64,000 bases of DNA from JANSWP01 sp041941305 (GCA_041941305.1 JBGTQJ010000051.1:1-64000), one strand, 5' to 3'. Numbered from the stretch's first letter, positions 1 to 8,662 are shown. Notes: generated by a model from the sequence alone, not told the origin. A program made the numbers and translations.

Positions 1-2
1 GA

Positions 3-743
3 GAAGACCTCGAGCTTAATGAAGCAGGAGGAGATGCGGTTAGTTGGTCATGGACTGGACCTAATTTTGCTTCTAACGAGCAAGACCCGGTTATTGACAA
101 TGCTGATTTTGAAGTAGGTACATATGCACTCACTATCACAGATGCGAATTCTTGTACCAATGAAGCAAGCATTGAAACTTCTATAGCTTCGGGAGCTGAT
201 TTTGAATCGAAGTTTCTAATTAATCAATTAGCTTGCGTGGGAGATACCATTCATTTTATAGAGATATCAGAGCTGGATTCTCTTCAATCTGATTCTCTTT
301 TCACTGCATTTGAATGGGACTTTGGAGATGGAACAACTTCTACAGAAAGAGACCCAATGCATATCTACAATGCACCTGGTGATTATACAGTATCCGTCAC
401 TGTCTTTTCTGATGCTTGCCCCAATATCTCTATTGTAAAGACGATTACGATTGAGAATTGTAGGAGGGCGCCGGATGAGAATACACCATTTGCATATATC
501 AACCTTTATCCCACAGTGAACGATGGAAACTTTAGATTAAAAGCGGAAACCAAAGAGAAAACTGATTTGACAATTGAAATATATGACACAAAAGGTGTAC
601 TGATTCAAGATAGCAAGAGAAGAGATGTTTCAAAAATTGACGAATCATTCTTCATTGAGCGAGAGGGCATTTATTTTGTTCATTTGCATGCAAATATTGT
701 GGATGCTTATAAAGTAATGAAAATAATTGTTGGAAAGTATTAA
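3..743 (+). CDS. T9SS cargo protein, C-terminal part (PKD domain plus type A sorting tail)
   Basis: The frame is open from base 3, so the gene begins before the window. The visible 246 residues end a secreted surface protein. A segment near the start (SWTGP, then GTYALTITDANSC) resembles SprB/PKD-type beta-sandwich repeats. A PKD domain follows with the motif FEWDFGDGT and then GDYTVSVTV. The last 80 or so residues (from INLYPTVNDGNF to the C-terminal KIIVGKY) match the type A T9SS sorting tail, which directs export across the outer membrane and is then cleaved. It runs tail to tail with the PorP/SprF gene 9 bases downstream. The family of the missing N-terminal part cannot be told. Confidence 0.85.
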   Translation, partial: EDLELNEAGGDAVSWSWTGPNFASNEQDPVIDNADFEVGTYALTITDANSCTNEASIETSIASGADFESKFLINQLACVGDTIHFIEISELDSLQSDSLFTAFEWDFGDGTTSTERDPMHIYNAPGDYTVSVTVFSDACPNISIVKTITIENCRRAPDENTPFAYINLYPTVNDGNFRLKAETKEKTDLTIEIYDTKGVLIQDSKRRDVSKIDESFFIEREGIYFVHLHANIVDAYKVMKIIVGKY

Positions 744-752
744 TGAATTCCA

Positions 753-1691
753 TCAACCTTCTTCATCCACAAATCGATACCCTACGCTAAAGAAGTGGCT
801 TGTGGGCAATTCTGTTCCAGAGCCACCTCTTACAAATTGCTGGAAGCCATAGCTCAATCGTAAATAATCAATCAAGAAGTGCAGCCCAAAACCATATCGG
901 TTGATGGATTCACCATTGTCGTAATCTGAATAGCCATAGAAAACATTGACATGGTAATTGTCCTGAATGATTAAGGTGAGGTTGAGATCTCCAGCCAATT
1001 CATTTTCTGGGTTTACAGGTCCCCCCGTTTCAGGGAGGAAATAATAATCAGCATATTTTAACAAAAGCGTTGGTTTGAGACGAAATCGGTCGTTGATGAC
1101 AGAGTTGAATCCTCCAAAAAGATAGTAGGGATTCTCTCTGCGAAAAGATTGGGCAAGTATCCTATTCTCATCCAAAAACCCTTTTTCAAATACCTGGAGA
1201 GAAGAAATTCCTGCAAAATATTTATCAGCGGTAAGAAAAATACCCAAGCCTCCATTTATCGAAACAAAACTCTTAAAATCGGTAATCAGATTTTGGTCTT
1301 GCTGGAAATCAAAAAAACTGACACCTACCATACCACCAAAAGAAATCCGCCCAACGTCCAAATCTACACTATAGCTATATGCCGGACGGAAATTTATTTC
1401 TGTCTGAATGCCTTCTTTTTCAAAACCAAAAACGGCACCCCAGTGAGCGTGCTCAGAAGACCAGATAGGCGCTTGCAAACTCAACTGTACAGAACGATAC
1501 AAAGAATTAAATTCTGAGAAATTTCCGAAATAAATCAAATCCATATTACCATAATCCAGTGTACCTGCAAAAGCTGGATTGATGCTCAAAGCATTGAATT
1601 GGTATTTTGCGACAGAATGACGGGCAAATTGAGCGGATAATGAGGCGCAGAAGAAAATAGCCAGCGTGATAACTAAGTATATTTTTTTCAT
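753..1691 (-). CDS. PorP/SprF family T9SS outer-membrane protein
   Basis: This 312-residue protein has a signal peptide (about residues 1-20, ending SLSA before QF) and then the family hallmark YQFNALSINPAFAGT at residues 30-44. The rest alternates aromatic and glycine-rich strands (YGFGLHFLIDYLRLSYGF, VGYRF) as expected for an outer-membrane beta-barrel. PorP/SprF proteins anchor or help secrete type B tail substrates such as SprB. Oddly, its direct neighbour carries a type A tail and is convergent, so that gene is not an obvious partner. The type B protein in this window lies 54 kb away. Family assignment is firm; the substrate is unknown. Confidence 0.88.
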   Translation of the reverse strand: MKKIYLVITLAIFFCASLSAQFARHSVAKYQFNALSINPAFAGTLDYGNMDLIYFGNFSEFNSLYRSVQLSLQAPIWSSEHAHWGAVFGFEKEGIQTEINFRPAYSYSVDLDVGRISFGGMVGVSFFDFQQDQNLITDFKSFVSINGGLGIFLTADKYFAGISSLQVFEKGFLDENRILAQSFRRENPYYLFGGFNSVINDRFRLKPTLLLKYADYYFLPETGGPVNPENELAGDLNLTLIIQDNYHVNVFYGYSDYDNGESINRYGFGLHFLIDYLRLSYGFQQFVRGGSGTELPTSHFFSVGYRFVDEEG

Positions 1692-1972
1692 AAATGTATA
1701 TGGTTTTGTATAGATACAATTGAACTTTCTAAGAATGACAAATTCTTATGGCTTAAGGAAACCAAAAATATTTTCGCAAAAATAGGGAATGGAAAGTTTT
1801 AGAAAAGGTCTTTTTGAAAGACTATGCGAACAATTCATTAACTCCAAATGGAAACCATTATTGCACTTATCAGAAATTTCACATCACTTATTGCTAAATC
1901 CCCTCACTTATCGGTTCTTACTGGAAAAAAATTGTAGGTAGCCATAAATTGTCGTCAGATTTCAGATTTTAT

Positions 1973-2044
1973 ATGTATGACCTCTTGAAACCAAATCATC
2001 GTAACAAAACACGCTCTCAAGAACAAGTTCCTTTCAGCCGCTAG
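1973..2044 (+). other. Possible 23-codon leader ORF ending inside a terminator stem
   Basis: In the 440-base spacer between the PorP/SprF gene and dnaJ, an ATG at 1973 opens a 23-codon frame. It is rich in basic and polar residues and its TAG stop lies in the loop of the terminator hairpin at 2036-2059. Nothing else in the spacer looks coding. It could be a leader peptide, part of a small RNA, or chance. Confidence 0.25.
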
Positions 2045-2059
2045 TTGCGGCTTTTTTTT
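2036..2059 (+). terminator. Rho-independent terminator of an unknown plus-strand transcript
   Basis: A 6-bp stem (AGCCGC/GCGGCT, 2036-2041 with 2047-2052) and 5-base loop is followed by eight T. No annotated plus-strand gene precedes it, since both flanking genes are on the minus strand. It implies a short transcript, perhaps a small RNA, starting within 1692-2035. Confidence 0.55.
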
Positions 2060-2068
2060 ATGGCTCCC

Positions 2069-2106
2069 AAAAAAGAAAAGGAGCACCGCTAGTGGCACTC
2101 CTTTTC
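2069..2106 (-). terminator. Rho-independent terminator of grpE-dnaJ
   Basis: Read on the minus strand, an 8-bp AAAAGGAG/CTCCTTTT stem is extended by an inner stem and followed by a T-rich tract (TTTTCTTTTTT). It lies 25 bases after the dnaJ stop. Confidence 0.75.
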
Positions 2107-2130
2107 TAAAGGTATTTGTTCTCAAACAAT

Positions 2131-3285
2131 TTAATTAAAATAGTCTTTCATTTTTTCGAAGAAAGAACTCTCCGATTTTCCTGGTCGAGGCTGGAAATTT
2201 TCCATTTCCCGTAGTTTCTCCATCATACGTCTTTCCGCATCGTTCAGTTTCTTCGGTGTCCAAATATTTACATGAATGAGTTGGTCACCTTTTCCATAGC
2301 TTTGAACACTAGGCAAGCCTTTTCCTTTCAGTCTGAATATTTTACCAGCTTGTGTTCCAGGAGGTATTTTGATTTTGACTCTTCCATCAATGGTAGGCAC
2401 TTCTATTGATTTGCCAAGAGCAGCATCTGCAAAATTGAGGTAGAGTTCGTAGATCAAATTCATATTATCCCGCTGCAAGGTTTCATGCGGAATTTCTTCA
2501 ATATTGATAAGCAGATCTCCTGCCGGACCGCCTTTTGCTCCTGCATTGCCTTTTCCAGACATAGACAATTGCATACCCTCTGCAACACCAGCAGGGATGT
2601 CAATTTCAATGGTTTCCTGGTCGTAAATCTTTCCTTCTCCTTTACAATTGGCACAATTCGCAGTGACCATTTGACCAGAGCCATTACATGTTGGGCAAGA
2701 AGTCGTCGTTTGCATTTGCCCAAGGAAAGTACTTCTGACCTGTCGTACATAGCCAGAACCGCGACAGGTTGAGCAAGTCTTTACTGCATTTGCATCCTTG
2801 GCTCCGCTTCCACCGCAGGTTTGACATCCTACTTGTTTTTTGACTTTGATTTTTTTAGTGACGCCATTTGCTATTTCTTCAAGCGTCATTTTTACTTTGA
2901 TCCGTAAATTGCTGCCTCGCTGTCCTCTACCTCTTCGGGATCTGGAAGAGCCGCCACGGAAGAAGGATTCAAAAGGGCTGCCGCCATCGCCAAAGATATC
3001 GCCGAATTGAGAGAAGATATCTTCCATGGTCATGCCACCACTAAAGCCGCCGCCGCCCTGATTCACTCCAGCATGTCCAAAGCGATCATATCGGGCTCGT
3101 TTATCTGCATCACTTAAAACCTCATAAGCTTCCGCAGCTTCTTTAAATTTTTCCTCCGCTTCTTTATTGTCTGGGTTTTTATCCGGATGATACTTGATTG
3201 CTAATTTACGATAAGCTTTCTTGATTTCTGTCTCTCCTGCACCTTTCTCCACTCCAAGTACCTGATAATAATCTCGTTTTGCCAT
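2131..3285 (-). CDS. dnaJ: Chaperone DnaJ (Hsp40)
   Basis: DnaJ is the co-chaperone that delivers unfolded substrates to DnaK and stimulates its ATPase. The 384-residue product has the J domain at residues 1-70 with HPD at 33-35, then a Gly/Phe-rich region. A zinc-binding region has four CxxCxGxG motifs (CQTCGGSG, CSTCRGSG, CPTCNGSG, CANCKGEG), followed by the C-terminal substrate-binding domains. The open frame extends 22 codons further upstream, but that stretch is encoded by the intergenic repeat. The ATG at 3285 (MAKRDYYQVLGV) matches the family start. It lies downstream of grpE in an operon; dnaK is not adjacent. Confidence 0.96.
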   Translation of the reverse strand: MAKRDYYQVLGVEKGAGETEIKKAYRKLAIKYHPDKNPDNKEAEEKFKEAAEAYEVLSDADKRARYDRFGHAGVNQGGGGFSGGMTMEDIFSQFGDIFGDGGSPFESFFRGGSSRSRRGRGQRGSNLRIKVKMTLEEIANGVTKKIKVKKQVGCQTCGGSGAKDANAVKTCSTCRGSGYVRQVRSTFLGQMQTTTSCPTCNGSGQMVTANCANCKGEGKIYDQETIEIDIPAGVAEGMQLSMSGKGNAGAKGGPAGDLLINIEEIPHETLQRDNMNLIYELYLNFADAALGKSIEVPTIDGRVKIKIPPGTQAGKIFRLKGKGLPSVQSYGKGDQLIHVNIWTPKKLNDAERRMMEKLREMENFQPRPGKSESSFFEKMKDYFN

Positions 3286-3290
3286 TCTAT

Positions 3291-3370
3291 TCAGTTGGCA
3301 GTTTCCAGTAATCAGTTGGCAGTCCGCAATTCGAAAAACTGCATACGGCAAGCTGTCTACTGCAAACCAG
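3291..3370. repeat. CAGTTGGCAGT-type short-unit repeat between grpE and dnaJ
   Basis: The spacer of the grpE-dnaJ operon holds imperfect copies of CAGTTGGCAGT (at 3292 and 3313) and related ACTGC/CTGCAAACC words that can pair with each other. The same vocabulary occurs at 55275-55352. The repeat accounts for the spurious N-terminal extension of the dnaJ frame. Confidence 0.6.
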
Positions 3371-3372
3371 TT

Positions 3373-4026
3373 TTACTTTCCAATCACGACTTTTGCGTGG
3401 CGGATAATTTTATCTTTCAGTTTATATCCTTTCTCGATTGTGTCAATAATTTTTCCTTTCATATCATCTGACGGAGCAGGTATTTCAGTGAAAGCTTCGT
3501 GCAATTCTGCATCAAAAGGCTCCCCATTGGTCTCCATTGGCTCCAGTCCTTTTTGCTTAAGAATATTGTATAATTTGTTATAAACCAAGGTAACTCCTTC
3601 GCTAAAAGGTTCTTTACTACTTTCGTCTTCTGCATTTTTCTTTGCCCTGTCAAAATCGTCCAAAACTGGCAAAAGAGCTGACAAAGTGTCCTGAGAGGCA
3701 GTCTTCATAAATTCGATTTTTTCCCGCAAAGTCCGCTTCTTATAGTTTTCAAATTCAGCCATTAGGCGCAAGAACTTGTCTTTAAGCTCGCCATGCTGCT
3801 GTTTGAGGTCCTCAATTTCCAGCTTTAGTTTGTCTTCTTTAGATAATTTCTTTTTTGACTTTGAAGACTTAGTTGATTGATTATCAGCGCTTTGTTGTCC
3901 GTTTTCATTCTCGTCGCCATTTCCATTGAGTTTTTCCGAAATGGCCTCTTGGTTGATGACATCTTCCTTCATATCTTTTTTTGTGGTTTTTTTCTTTTTG
4001 CTCATATTAAAAAATGGATTTTTCAT
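3373..4026 (-). CDS. grpE: Nucleotide exchange factor GrpE
   Basis: GrpE releases ADP from DnaK. The N-terminal 65 residues are low-complexity and charged (runs of Lys, Asn, Gln). A long helix follows (LKLEIEDLKQQHGELKDKFLRLMAEFENYKKR), then the family core LLPVLDDFDRA and the C-terminal beta domain with GEPFDAELHEA and KGYKLKDKIIRHAKVVIG. The length of 217 residues fits the family. The start may be M1 (4026) or M8 (4005, MSKKKK); the sequence does not decide. It is the first gene of the grpE-dnaJ operon and is divergent from the sugar transporter. Confidence 0.95.
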   Translation of the reverse strand: MKNPFFNMSKKKKTTKKDMKEDVINQEAISEKLNGNGDENENGQQSADNQSTKSSKSKKKLSKEDKLKLEIEDLKQQHGELKDKFLRLMAEFENYKKRTLREKIEFMKTASQDTLSALLPVLDDFDRAKKNAEDESSKEPFSEGVTLVYNKLYNILKQKGLEPMETNGEPFDAELHEAFTEIPAPSDDMKGKIIDTIEKGYKLKDKIIRHAKVVIGK

Positions 4027-4194
4027 TACTGAGGCTGTACATCAATATTGTTGCCATTAGGTTTTTTTGGTCATTTTGGCAGAAAATCATTATTCCATAT
4101 GGTTTAAAATGGCTACAGAAATTGGCTTTTTAGCAATTGGGCATTGAAGTTTAAACGATCTTTCCCATTTTGCATCCAGAAAAACCATCAAAAT

Positions 4195-5481
4195 ATGACA
4201 AAAGCAGCTATACCTGTTGTTTCCAAACAACTGCTTATTCCTTTTGCGCTTATTACTTTTTGCTTTGCTCTTTGGGGCTTTGCCAATAATGTGACCGATC
4301 CTTTGGTTAAGGCATTTGGTACTATTTTCAATCAAAGTGCTTTTATCAGCTCATTTGTCCAAGTAGCTTTTTACGGTGGTTATTGTTTTATGGCCATTCC
4401 TGCTGCCATTTTTATCAAAAAATATACTTACAAATCTGGCATATTGGTTGGACTGGCATTGTATGCTTTTGGAGGATTATTGTTCATTCCAGCCAGTTTG
4501 GGAGGCATCTTCTGGCCTTTTTGTGCTGCTTTTTTCATAATGACTTGTGGATTGAGCTTTCTGGAAACCAGTGCCAATCCTTATATTCTGGCAATGGGAG
4601 ATGAATCTACTGCTACCCGTCGCCTCAATTTTGCCCAATCATTCAATCCTATGGGCTCTATCATCGGAATTTTGGTTGCCAAGGATTTTATTTTGGCCAA
4701 GTTGAATAAGTTGAGTTCGGAAGAACGTGCTGACTTACCAATGGAAGCGTTTGATGCAGTAAAAATGGCAGATTTGGCGGTAGTCAGAGAACCCTATGTG
4801 GCTATCAGTATTGTGTTGGCAATTGTATTCATCCTCATTTTTATTACCAAGATGCCAACAATCAAAGATAGCGATGGTAAACTGGATTTGGGAGGCACTT
4901 TTAAAAGATTACTTGCCAGTGCCCGATATCGGGAAGGAGTTATTGCCCAAACCTTTTATGTCGGCGCTCAAATTACTATCTGGACTTATACGATTCACTA
5001 TGGAACAGAAGTTTTGATGAATGAAGGCATGATTGAAGCGGATGCTGCTGCTGCTGCAGTCAATTTCAACTTTTATGCAATGGTGCTTTTTGCGATAAGC
5101 CGATTTATTTGCACTTACCTTCTAAAGTATATCAAACCAGGTTCTCTATTGATGTACCTTTCTTTAGCAGGGATTGTCCTTTTGATTCCCGTCATTTTTG
5201 TAGGCGGTCGCTTTGGATTGTACTCGCTTGTAGCAATTTCAGGATGTATGTCTTTGATGTTTCCAACGATTTACGGAATTGCTTTGAAGGGTATTGGAGA
5301 GGACGCAAAACTAGGTGCTGCGGGATTGGTAATGGGCATTGCTGGTGGTTCTTTATTGCCACCTCTACAAGGATTGCTTCTCGATAGTTATAATGTCCAA
5401 ATTTCTTATTTAATGCCGGTGATTTGTTTTGTAGTGGTAGCCTGGTTTGGATACCGGACTTTTAAGGTACACAATGCGTGA
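4195..5481 (+). CDS. fucP: FucP-type sugar:H+ symporter (MFS)
   Basis: This 428-residue inner-membrane protein has about 12 hydrophobic segments. Its conserved features are LWGFANNVTDPLVKAF in the first segment, SFLETSANPYIL and FAQSFNPMGSI, all typical of the FucP branch of the major facilitator family, which imports L-fucose and related hexoses with protons. The ATG at 4195 (MTKAAIPVV) is preferred over an upstream in-frame ATG at 4144, which adds a polar basic stretch before the usual start. No fucose catabolic genes lie nearby, so the substrate is inferred from family only and could be glucose/galactose or another sugar. Confidence 0.85.
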   Translation: MTKAAIPVVSKQLLIPFALITFCFALWGFANNVTDPLVKAFGTIFNQSAFISSFVQVAFYGGYCFMAIPAAIFIKKYTYKSGILVGLALYAFGGLLFIPASLGGIFWPFCAAFFIMTCGLSFLETSANPYILAMGDESTATRRLNFAQSFNPMGSIIGILVAKDFILAKLNKLSSEERADLPMEAFDAVKMADLAVVREPYVAISIVLAIVFILIFITKMPTIKDSDGKLDLGGTFKRLLASARYREGVIAQTFYVGAQITIWTYTIHYGTEVLMNEGMIEADAAAAAVNFNFYAMVLFAISRFICTYLLKYIKPGSLLMYLSLAGIVLLIPVIFVGGRFGLYSLVAISGCMSLMFPTIYGIALKGIGEDAKLGAAGLVMGIAGGSLLPPLQGLLLDSYNVQISYLMPVICFVVVAWFGYRTFKVHNA

Positions 5482-5511
5482 TTTGAAGCGTTGAAAGTGG
5501 TTGAAAAATAT

Positions 5512-5808
5512 TTACCTGCAAAACCAATTCAACATTTCTTTGACATCCTCTCCATATTCTCTGGTATAGAAATACTTAAGGGCTAGTCGAAAGTTTTTAC
5601 AAGCTTCTGAGGTATCTGCTTTCTCCAAATGCAATAGCCCCAGATTTCTTATTGCAAGGGCATTGTCTTTATCTATTTCAAGGCTGGCTTTAATATCAGC
5701 TTCAGCTAATTCGAGCCTGCCAATCTTTAAATTGGCGTAGCCTCGATTATTATCTTGTAAGGTCAGGTTCAAGTTTAAGGCCAAGTTCAAGTTCAAGACC
5801 TGAACCAT
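5512..5808 (-). pseudogene. C-terminal fragment of a TPR protein fused to a repeat
   Basis: From about residue 19 the product reads as the last two tetratricopeptide repeats of a larger protein (NNRGYANLKIGRLELAEADI, then LAIRNLGLLHLEKADTSEACKNF, ending MLNWFC). The first 18 codons, including the ATG, are made of the TTCAAG-type repeat next to it. There is therefore no genuine N-terminal half, and the likely reading is a remnant cut off by the repeat. It could still be expressed as a short TPR peptide. Confidence 0.55.
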
Positions 5809-5848
5809 CTTGAACTTGAACTTGACCTTGACCTTGAACTTGAACTTT
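5761..5848. repeat. TTCAAG/CTTGAA hexamer repeat with inverted arms
   Basis: Direct copies of TTCAAG/GTTCAAG run to about 5800, followed by the complementary CTTGAACTTGAACTTGACC array. The two halves can therefore form a long imperfect hairpin just after the crtZ stop codon. The same unit recurs before the gene at 28078. Confidence 0.75.
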
Positions 5849-6310
5849 TCAAACAGTTCGTCTATTCCTAAAAAACTTCATAGGTACCCATAGCATACCA
5901 AAACATTCTCCATCTTCTTTGGTCATCTTTTTATGATGTACTTTGTGAGCTCTTCTAATGGCTTTGAAATAAGCATTATCCGTTCTGGTCAGCCATTTGA
6001 ATCTTTGATGAATGAAGATATCGTGTACCATGAAATAGGCGAATCCATACAAGGTAATGCCTGCACCTATCCACAGTCTTGGATCGAATGTTTCACTGCC
6101 CCATCCCAGGAAAATAAGTGCCATGCCTGGAATAGCAAAAATCAAAAAGAAGAAGTCATTTTTTTCAAAGAACCCTTCGTTTTCATGGGTATGATGATCC
6201 TTGTGGAAATACCACAACAATCCATGCATGATGTATTTGTGGGTAAACCAGGCAACGCCTTCCATAAAAATGAAAGTTGCGATGATGATAAGAATGCTGT
6301 AAGTAACCAT
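5849..6310 (-). CDS. crtZ: Beta-carotene hydroxylase CrtZ
   Basis: CrtZ adds hydroxyl groups at C3/C3' of beta-ionone rings, giving zeaxanthin-type xanthophylls. The 153-residue membrane protein has all the histidine clusters of the di-iron fatty-acid-hydroxylase-like family: HKYIMH (24-29), HKDHH (37-41), HDIFIHQR and HKVHH. Hydrophobic segments lie between them. It is the last gene of the minus-strand carotenoid cluster, 70 bases after the photolyase gene. No lycopene cyclase gene is visible in the window, so its ring-containing substrate must be made by an enzyme encoded elsewhere. Confidence 0.93.
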   Translation of the reverse strand: MVTYSILIIIATFIFMEGVAWFTHKYIMHGLLWYFHKDHHTHENEGFFEKNDFFFLIFAIPGMALIFLGWGSETFDPRLWIGAGITLYGFAYFMVHDIFIHQRFKWLTRTDNAYFKAIRRAHKVHHKKMTKEDGECFGMLWVPMKFFRNRRTV

Positions 6311-6334
6311 TTTTCTCGTTTTCTAAATGTTCTT

Positions 6335-6371
6335 CTCTGAGAAACTGTTTGTTTTTCAACTTCTCAGAGAA
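6335..6371. promoter_or_regulatory. Hairpin between phr and crtZ
   Basis: A perfect 11-bp inverted repeat, TTCTCTGAGAA (6335-6345) and TTCTCAGAGAA (6361-6371), with a 15-base loop fills the spacer between two co-directional genes. No T-run follows, so it looks more like an mRNA processing or stability hairpin than a terminator. Confidence 0.5.
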
Positions 6372-6380
6372 TCCTAAATT

Positions 6381-7706
6381 TTATTGCAATGCTTGTTTGT
6401 ATACTGCCAAAGCTCTTTCCCGAGCTGCTTTGTGTTCAACTATTGGTTTAGGATAATCAAATGTATCAAATTCGGGTATCCATTTACGGATATAAGCCCC
6501 GGTTTTGTCAAATTTTTTGGCTTGGCTTTCCGGATTGAAAATCCTGAAATAAGGGGCGGCATCACAACCTGTGCCAGCTGCCCATTGCCAGTTGCCATTA
6601 TTACTGGCGAGCTCATAATCCAGCAATTTTTCAGCAAAGTAGGCTTCTCCCCATCTCCAGTCTATGAGCAAATGTTTGCACAAAAAACTCGCGGTAACCA
6701 TTCTAACCCGATTATGCATGAAGCCAGTAGCATTCAACTCTCGCATACCAGCATCTACCATTGGGTATCCCGTTTTCCCTTCACACCAGGCTTTAAATTC
6801 AATTTCATTATTGCGCCATTCAATAGCTTCGTATTTGACTTTGAAGCACCTGTCTACCACTTTTGGGAAATGCCACAAAATCATTTGAAAGAATTCCCGC
6901 CAAATCAACTCATTCCAAAAGGTTTCGCTCAAGTTCATAGCCTGCCGAACCAATCGCCTGGTACTTATCGTTCCAAACCGAAGATGTAAGCCCAGGCGGC
7001 TGGTACCGGCAATTCCCGGAAAATCCCTCGTTTTTGAGTAATTGTTGATTAGAGCCTCCGAAACTTCATTCGGAGGGTAATTGTTTTCTCCTTTTTGAAA
7101 GCCTAAATCCTTCAAGGAAGGTAATTCCATTGCTTTCCCTTTGAGAAAATTGTGGATTAAGCTTGCTGAATCATGTGTTTCGAGATGTTTTGGAGTTAGA
7201 ATTGATTTCCACTTGCGGCTATATGGAGTGAAAACGGTATAAGGTTTCCCGTCATCTTTTAGCACTTCTGACTTTTCCAGAATTACTTGATCCTTAAAGG
7301 ATTGAAATTTTATCCCTTCTTGCGCCAGTAAGTCGATAATTTGCTGGTCTCGTTTCCTTGCGTAGGGCTCATAATCGTTATTGACAAAAACATTTTGGAT
7401 AGCATATTTTTGAACTAAGTGCTGGAAAACCGGCTTCGGCTTTCCATGATGTACTTCCATTTGTCCACCTTCAGCTGCTATCCTTTCTTTTAAAATAGTT
7501 ACTGTTTGGTGAATGAACCCAACTCTTCTATCTGCAGGATCTTTTAGTGAATTTAGAATTTCTTCATCAAAAATGAAAATAGGCAATACGGGGATTCCTG
7601 CTGATAGTGCCTTGAATAAACCAACATTATCTGCCAAACGAAGGTCACGCCTAAACCAAAAAATGTTGATGTTTTTTTTCACGATTGTAGTTGTAATCTG
7701 TTCCAA
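6381..7706 (-). CDS. phr: Deoxyribodipyrimidine photolyase (class I CPD type)
   Basis: Photolyase uses blue/near-UV light and reduced FAD to split cyclobutane pyrimidine dimers in DNA. The 441-residue product has the N-terminal alpha/beta antenna domain (starting INIFWFRRDLRLADNVGL) and the C-terminal helical FAD domain. The latter carries ELIWREFF, MHNRVRMVTASFL, WRWGEAYFAEKLLDYELASN and GTGCDAAPYFRIFNP. The last motif and the overall length fit class I CPD photolyases rather than DASH or plant-type cryptochromes. It sits inside the carotenoid operon, 12 bases after crtB, which suggests shared light control. Confidence 0.93.
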   Translation of the reverse strand: MEQITTTIVKKNINIFWFRRDLRLADNVGLFKALSAGIPVLPIFIFDEEILNSLKDPADRRVGFIHQTVTILKERIAAEGGQMEVHHGKPKPVFQHLVQKYAIQNVFVNNDYEPYARKRDQQIIDLLAQEGIKFQSFKDQVILEKSEVLKDDGKPYTVFTPYSRKWKSILTPKHLETHDSASLIHNFLKGKAMELPSLKDLGFQKGENNYPPNEVSEALINNYSKTRDFPGIAGTSRLGLHLRFGTISTRRLVRQAMNLSETFWNELIWREFFQMILWHFPKVVDRCFKVKYEAIEWRNNEIEFKAWCEGKTGYPMVDAGMRELNATGFMHNRVRMVTASFLCKHLLIDWRWGEAYFAEKLLDYELASNNGNWQWAAGTGCDAAPYFRIFNPESQAKKFDKTGAYIRKWIPEFDTFDYPKPIVEHKAARERALAVYKQALQ

Positions 7707-7718
7707 ATATCAATTTTT

Positions 7719-8555
7719 TCAAACCCTATTGAATCTCAACCTCAGGAAACTACTGAATGTTAACATCAGTTTCTGAAAATTGGAAACCCGAATTCTGCTC
7801 TCAAATAAATTCGTGGCAGGTTGTGTTTTGATTTTTTCAAATAGGGTCAAATAGTAAATATAGGCAGCATAGACACCTAGTTTTGCTGATTTTGGCAATC
7901 GGCGAATGCCTTTCAATGCCTCTTCAAAATCTGCCTTGATGTCCATCTCAATTTGACGTTTTTGGTCATTGTTGAAATTCTGTAAATCGACTCCTGGAAA
8001 ATAAGTTCGCCCCAATTCCAGAAAATCCGCATTCAAATCCCTTAGAAAGTTCACTTTTTGAAATGCAGCACCCAATCGCATAGCCTGTGGTTTTAAAGCT
8101 TCGTATTGTGCCTGATCGCCATTTGTGAAAACCTTCAAACACATCAAACCAACCACCTCAGCAGAACCCAGAATGTACTGCTCATAATTGTTTTGATTGT
8201 AGTCCATTTTGTTCAAATCCATTTCCATGCTGTTCAGGAAAGTATCAATCAATTCATTGTCTATGCCGAATTGATGTACGACCATTTGAAAGCTGTTCAG
8301 GATCGGGTTGGTGCTGATTTTATCTTCAATGGCTTTGTAGGTATCTTGTCTGAATTCTTTTAACAATCGGGCTTTGTCGAAATTGTGGAAACTATCCACA
8401 ATTTCATCAGCAAGCCGCACCCAGCCATAAATCCCATAAATCGGATCATGAATGCTTTTGTGCAATAAAAAAATTCCCAAAGAAAAACTAGTACTGTACA
8501 GTCGGGTGGTCGCTTTACTCGTCTTTTGCGAAAGTTGGTCAAACAATATTTTCAT
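7719..8555 (-). CDS. crtB: Phytoene synthase CrtB
   Basis: CrtB condenses two geranylgeranyl diphosphates to phytoene. The 278-residue product has the squalene/phytoene synthase hallmarks: STSFSLG near residue 23, the first aspartate-rich motif LADEIVDSF (DExxD) and the second one NFLRDLNAD near residue 167, which bind Mg-diphosphate. The length is normal. It follows crtI at a distance of 136 bases; that spacer is unusual because it matches the leader of gpsA. It probably belongs to the light-regulated operon, possibly with its own promoter. Confidence 0.95.
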   Translation of the reverse strand: MKILFDQLSQKTSKATTRLYSTSFSLGIFLLHKSIHDPIYGIYGWVRLADEIVDSFHNFDKARLLKEFRQDTYKAIEDKISTNPILNSFQMVVHQFGIDNELIDTFLNSMEMDLNKMDYNQNNYEQYILGSAEVVGLMCLKVFTNGDQAQYEALKPQAMRLGAAFQKVNFLRDLNADFLELGRTYFPGVDLQNFNNDQKRQIEMDIKADFEEALKGIRRLPKSAKLGVYAAYIYYLTLFEKIKTQPATNLFESRIRVSNFQKLMLTFSSFLRLRFNRV

Positions 8556-8662
8556 AATTAGTAGTGATTAAAAAAACTTCATCCTTTTGATTTCGTCAAT
8601 TAAGCTCAACTTCATTTCTTATCAGTCATTTGTTCTTCGCTTATTTGGTGAAATTATTTTTT
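8556..8662 (-). repeat. Leader element shared with gpsA (copy 1)
   Basis: Read on the minus strand, the roughly 105 bases ending just before the crtB start are about 80% identical by eye to 26745-26848, upstream of gpsA. Shared blocks include CAAATAAG, CTGATAAGA, GAAGTTGAGCTTAATT and TTTTTAATCACTACTAA. The element has the same orientation relative to the downstream gene at both sites. Confidence 0.75.
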
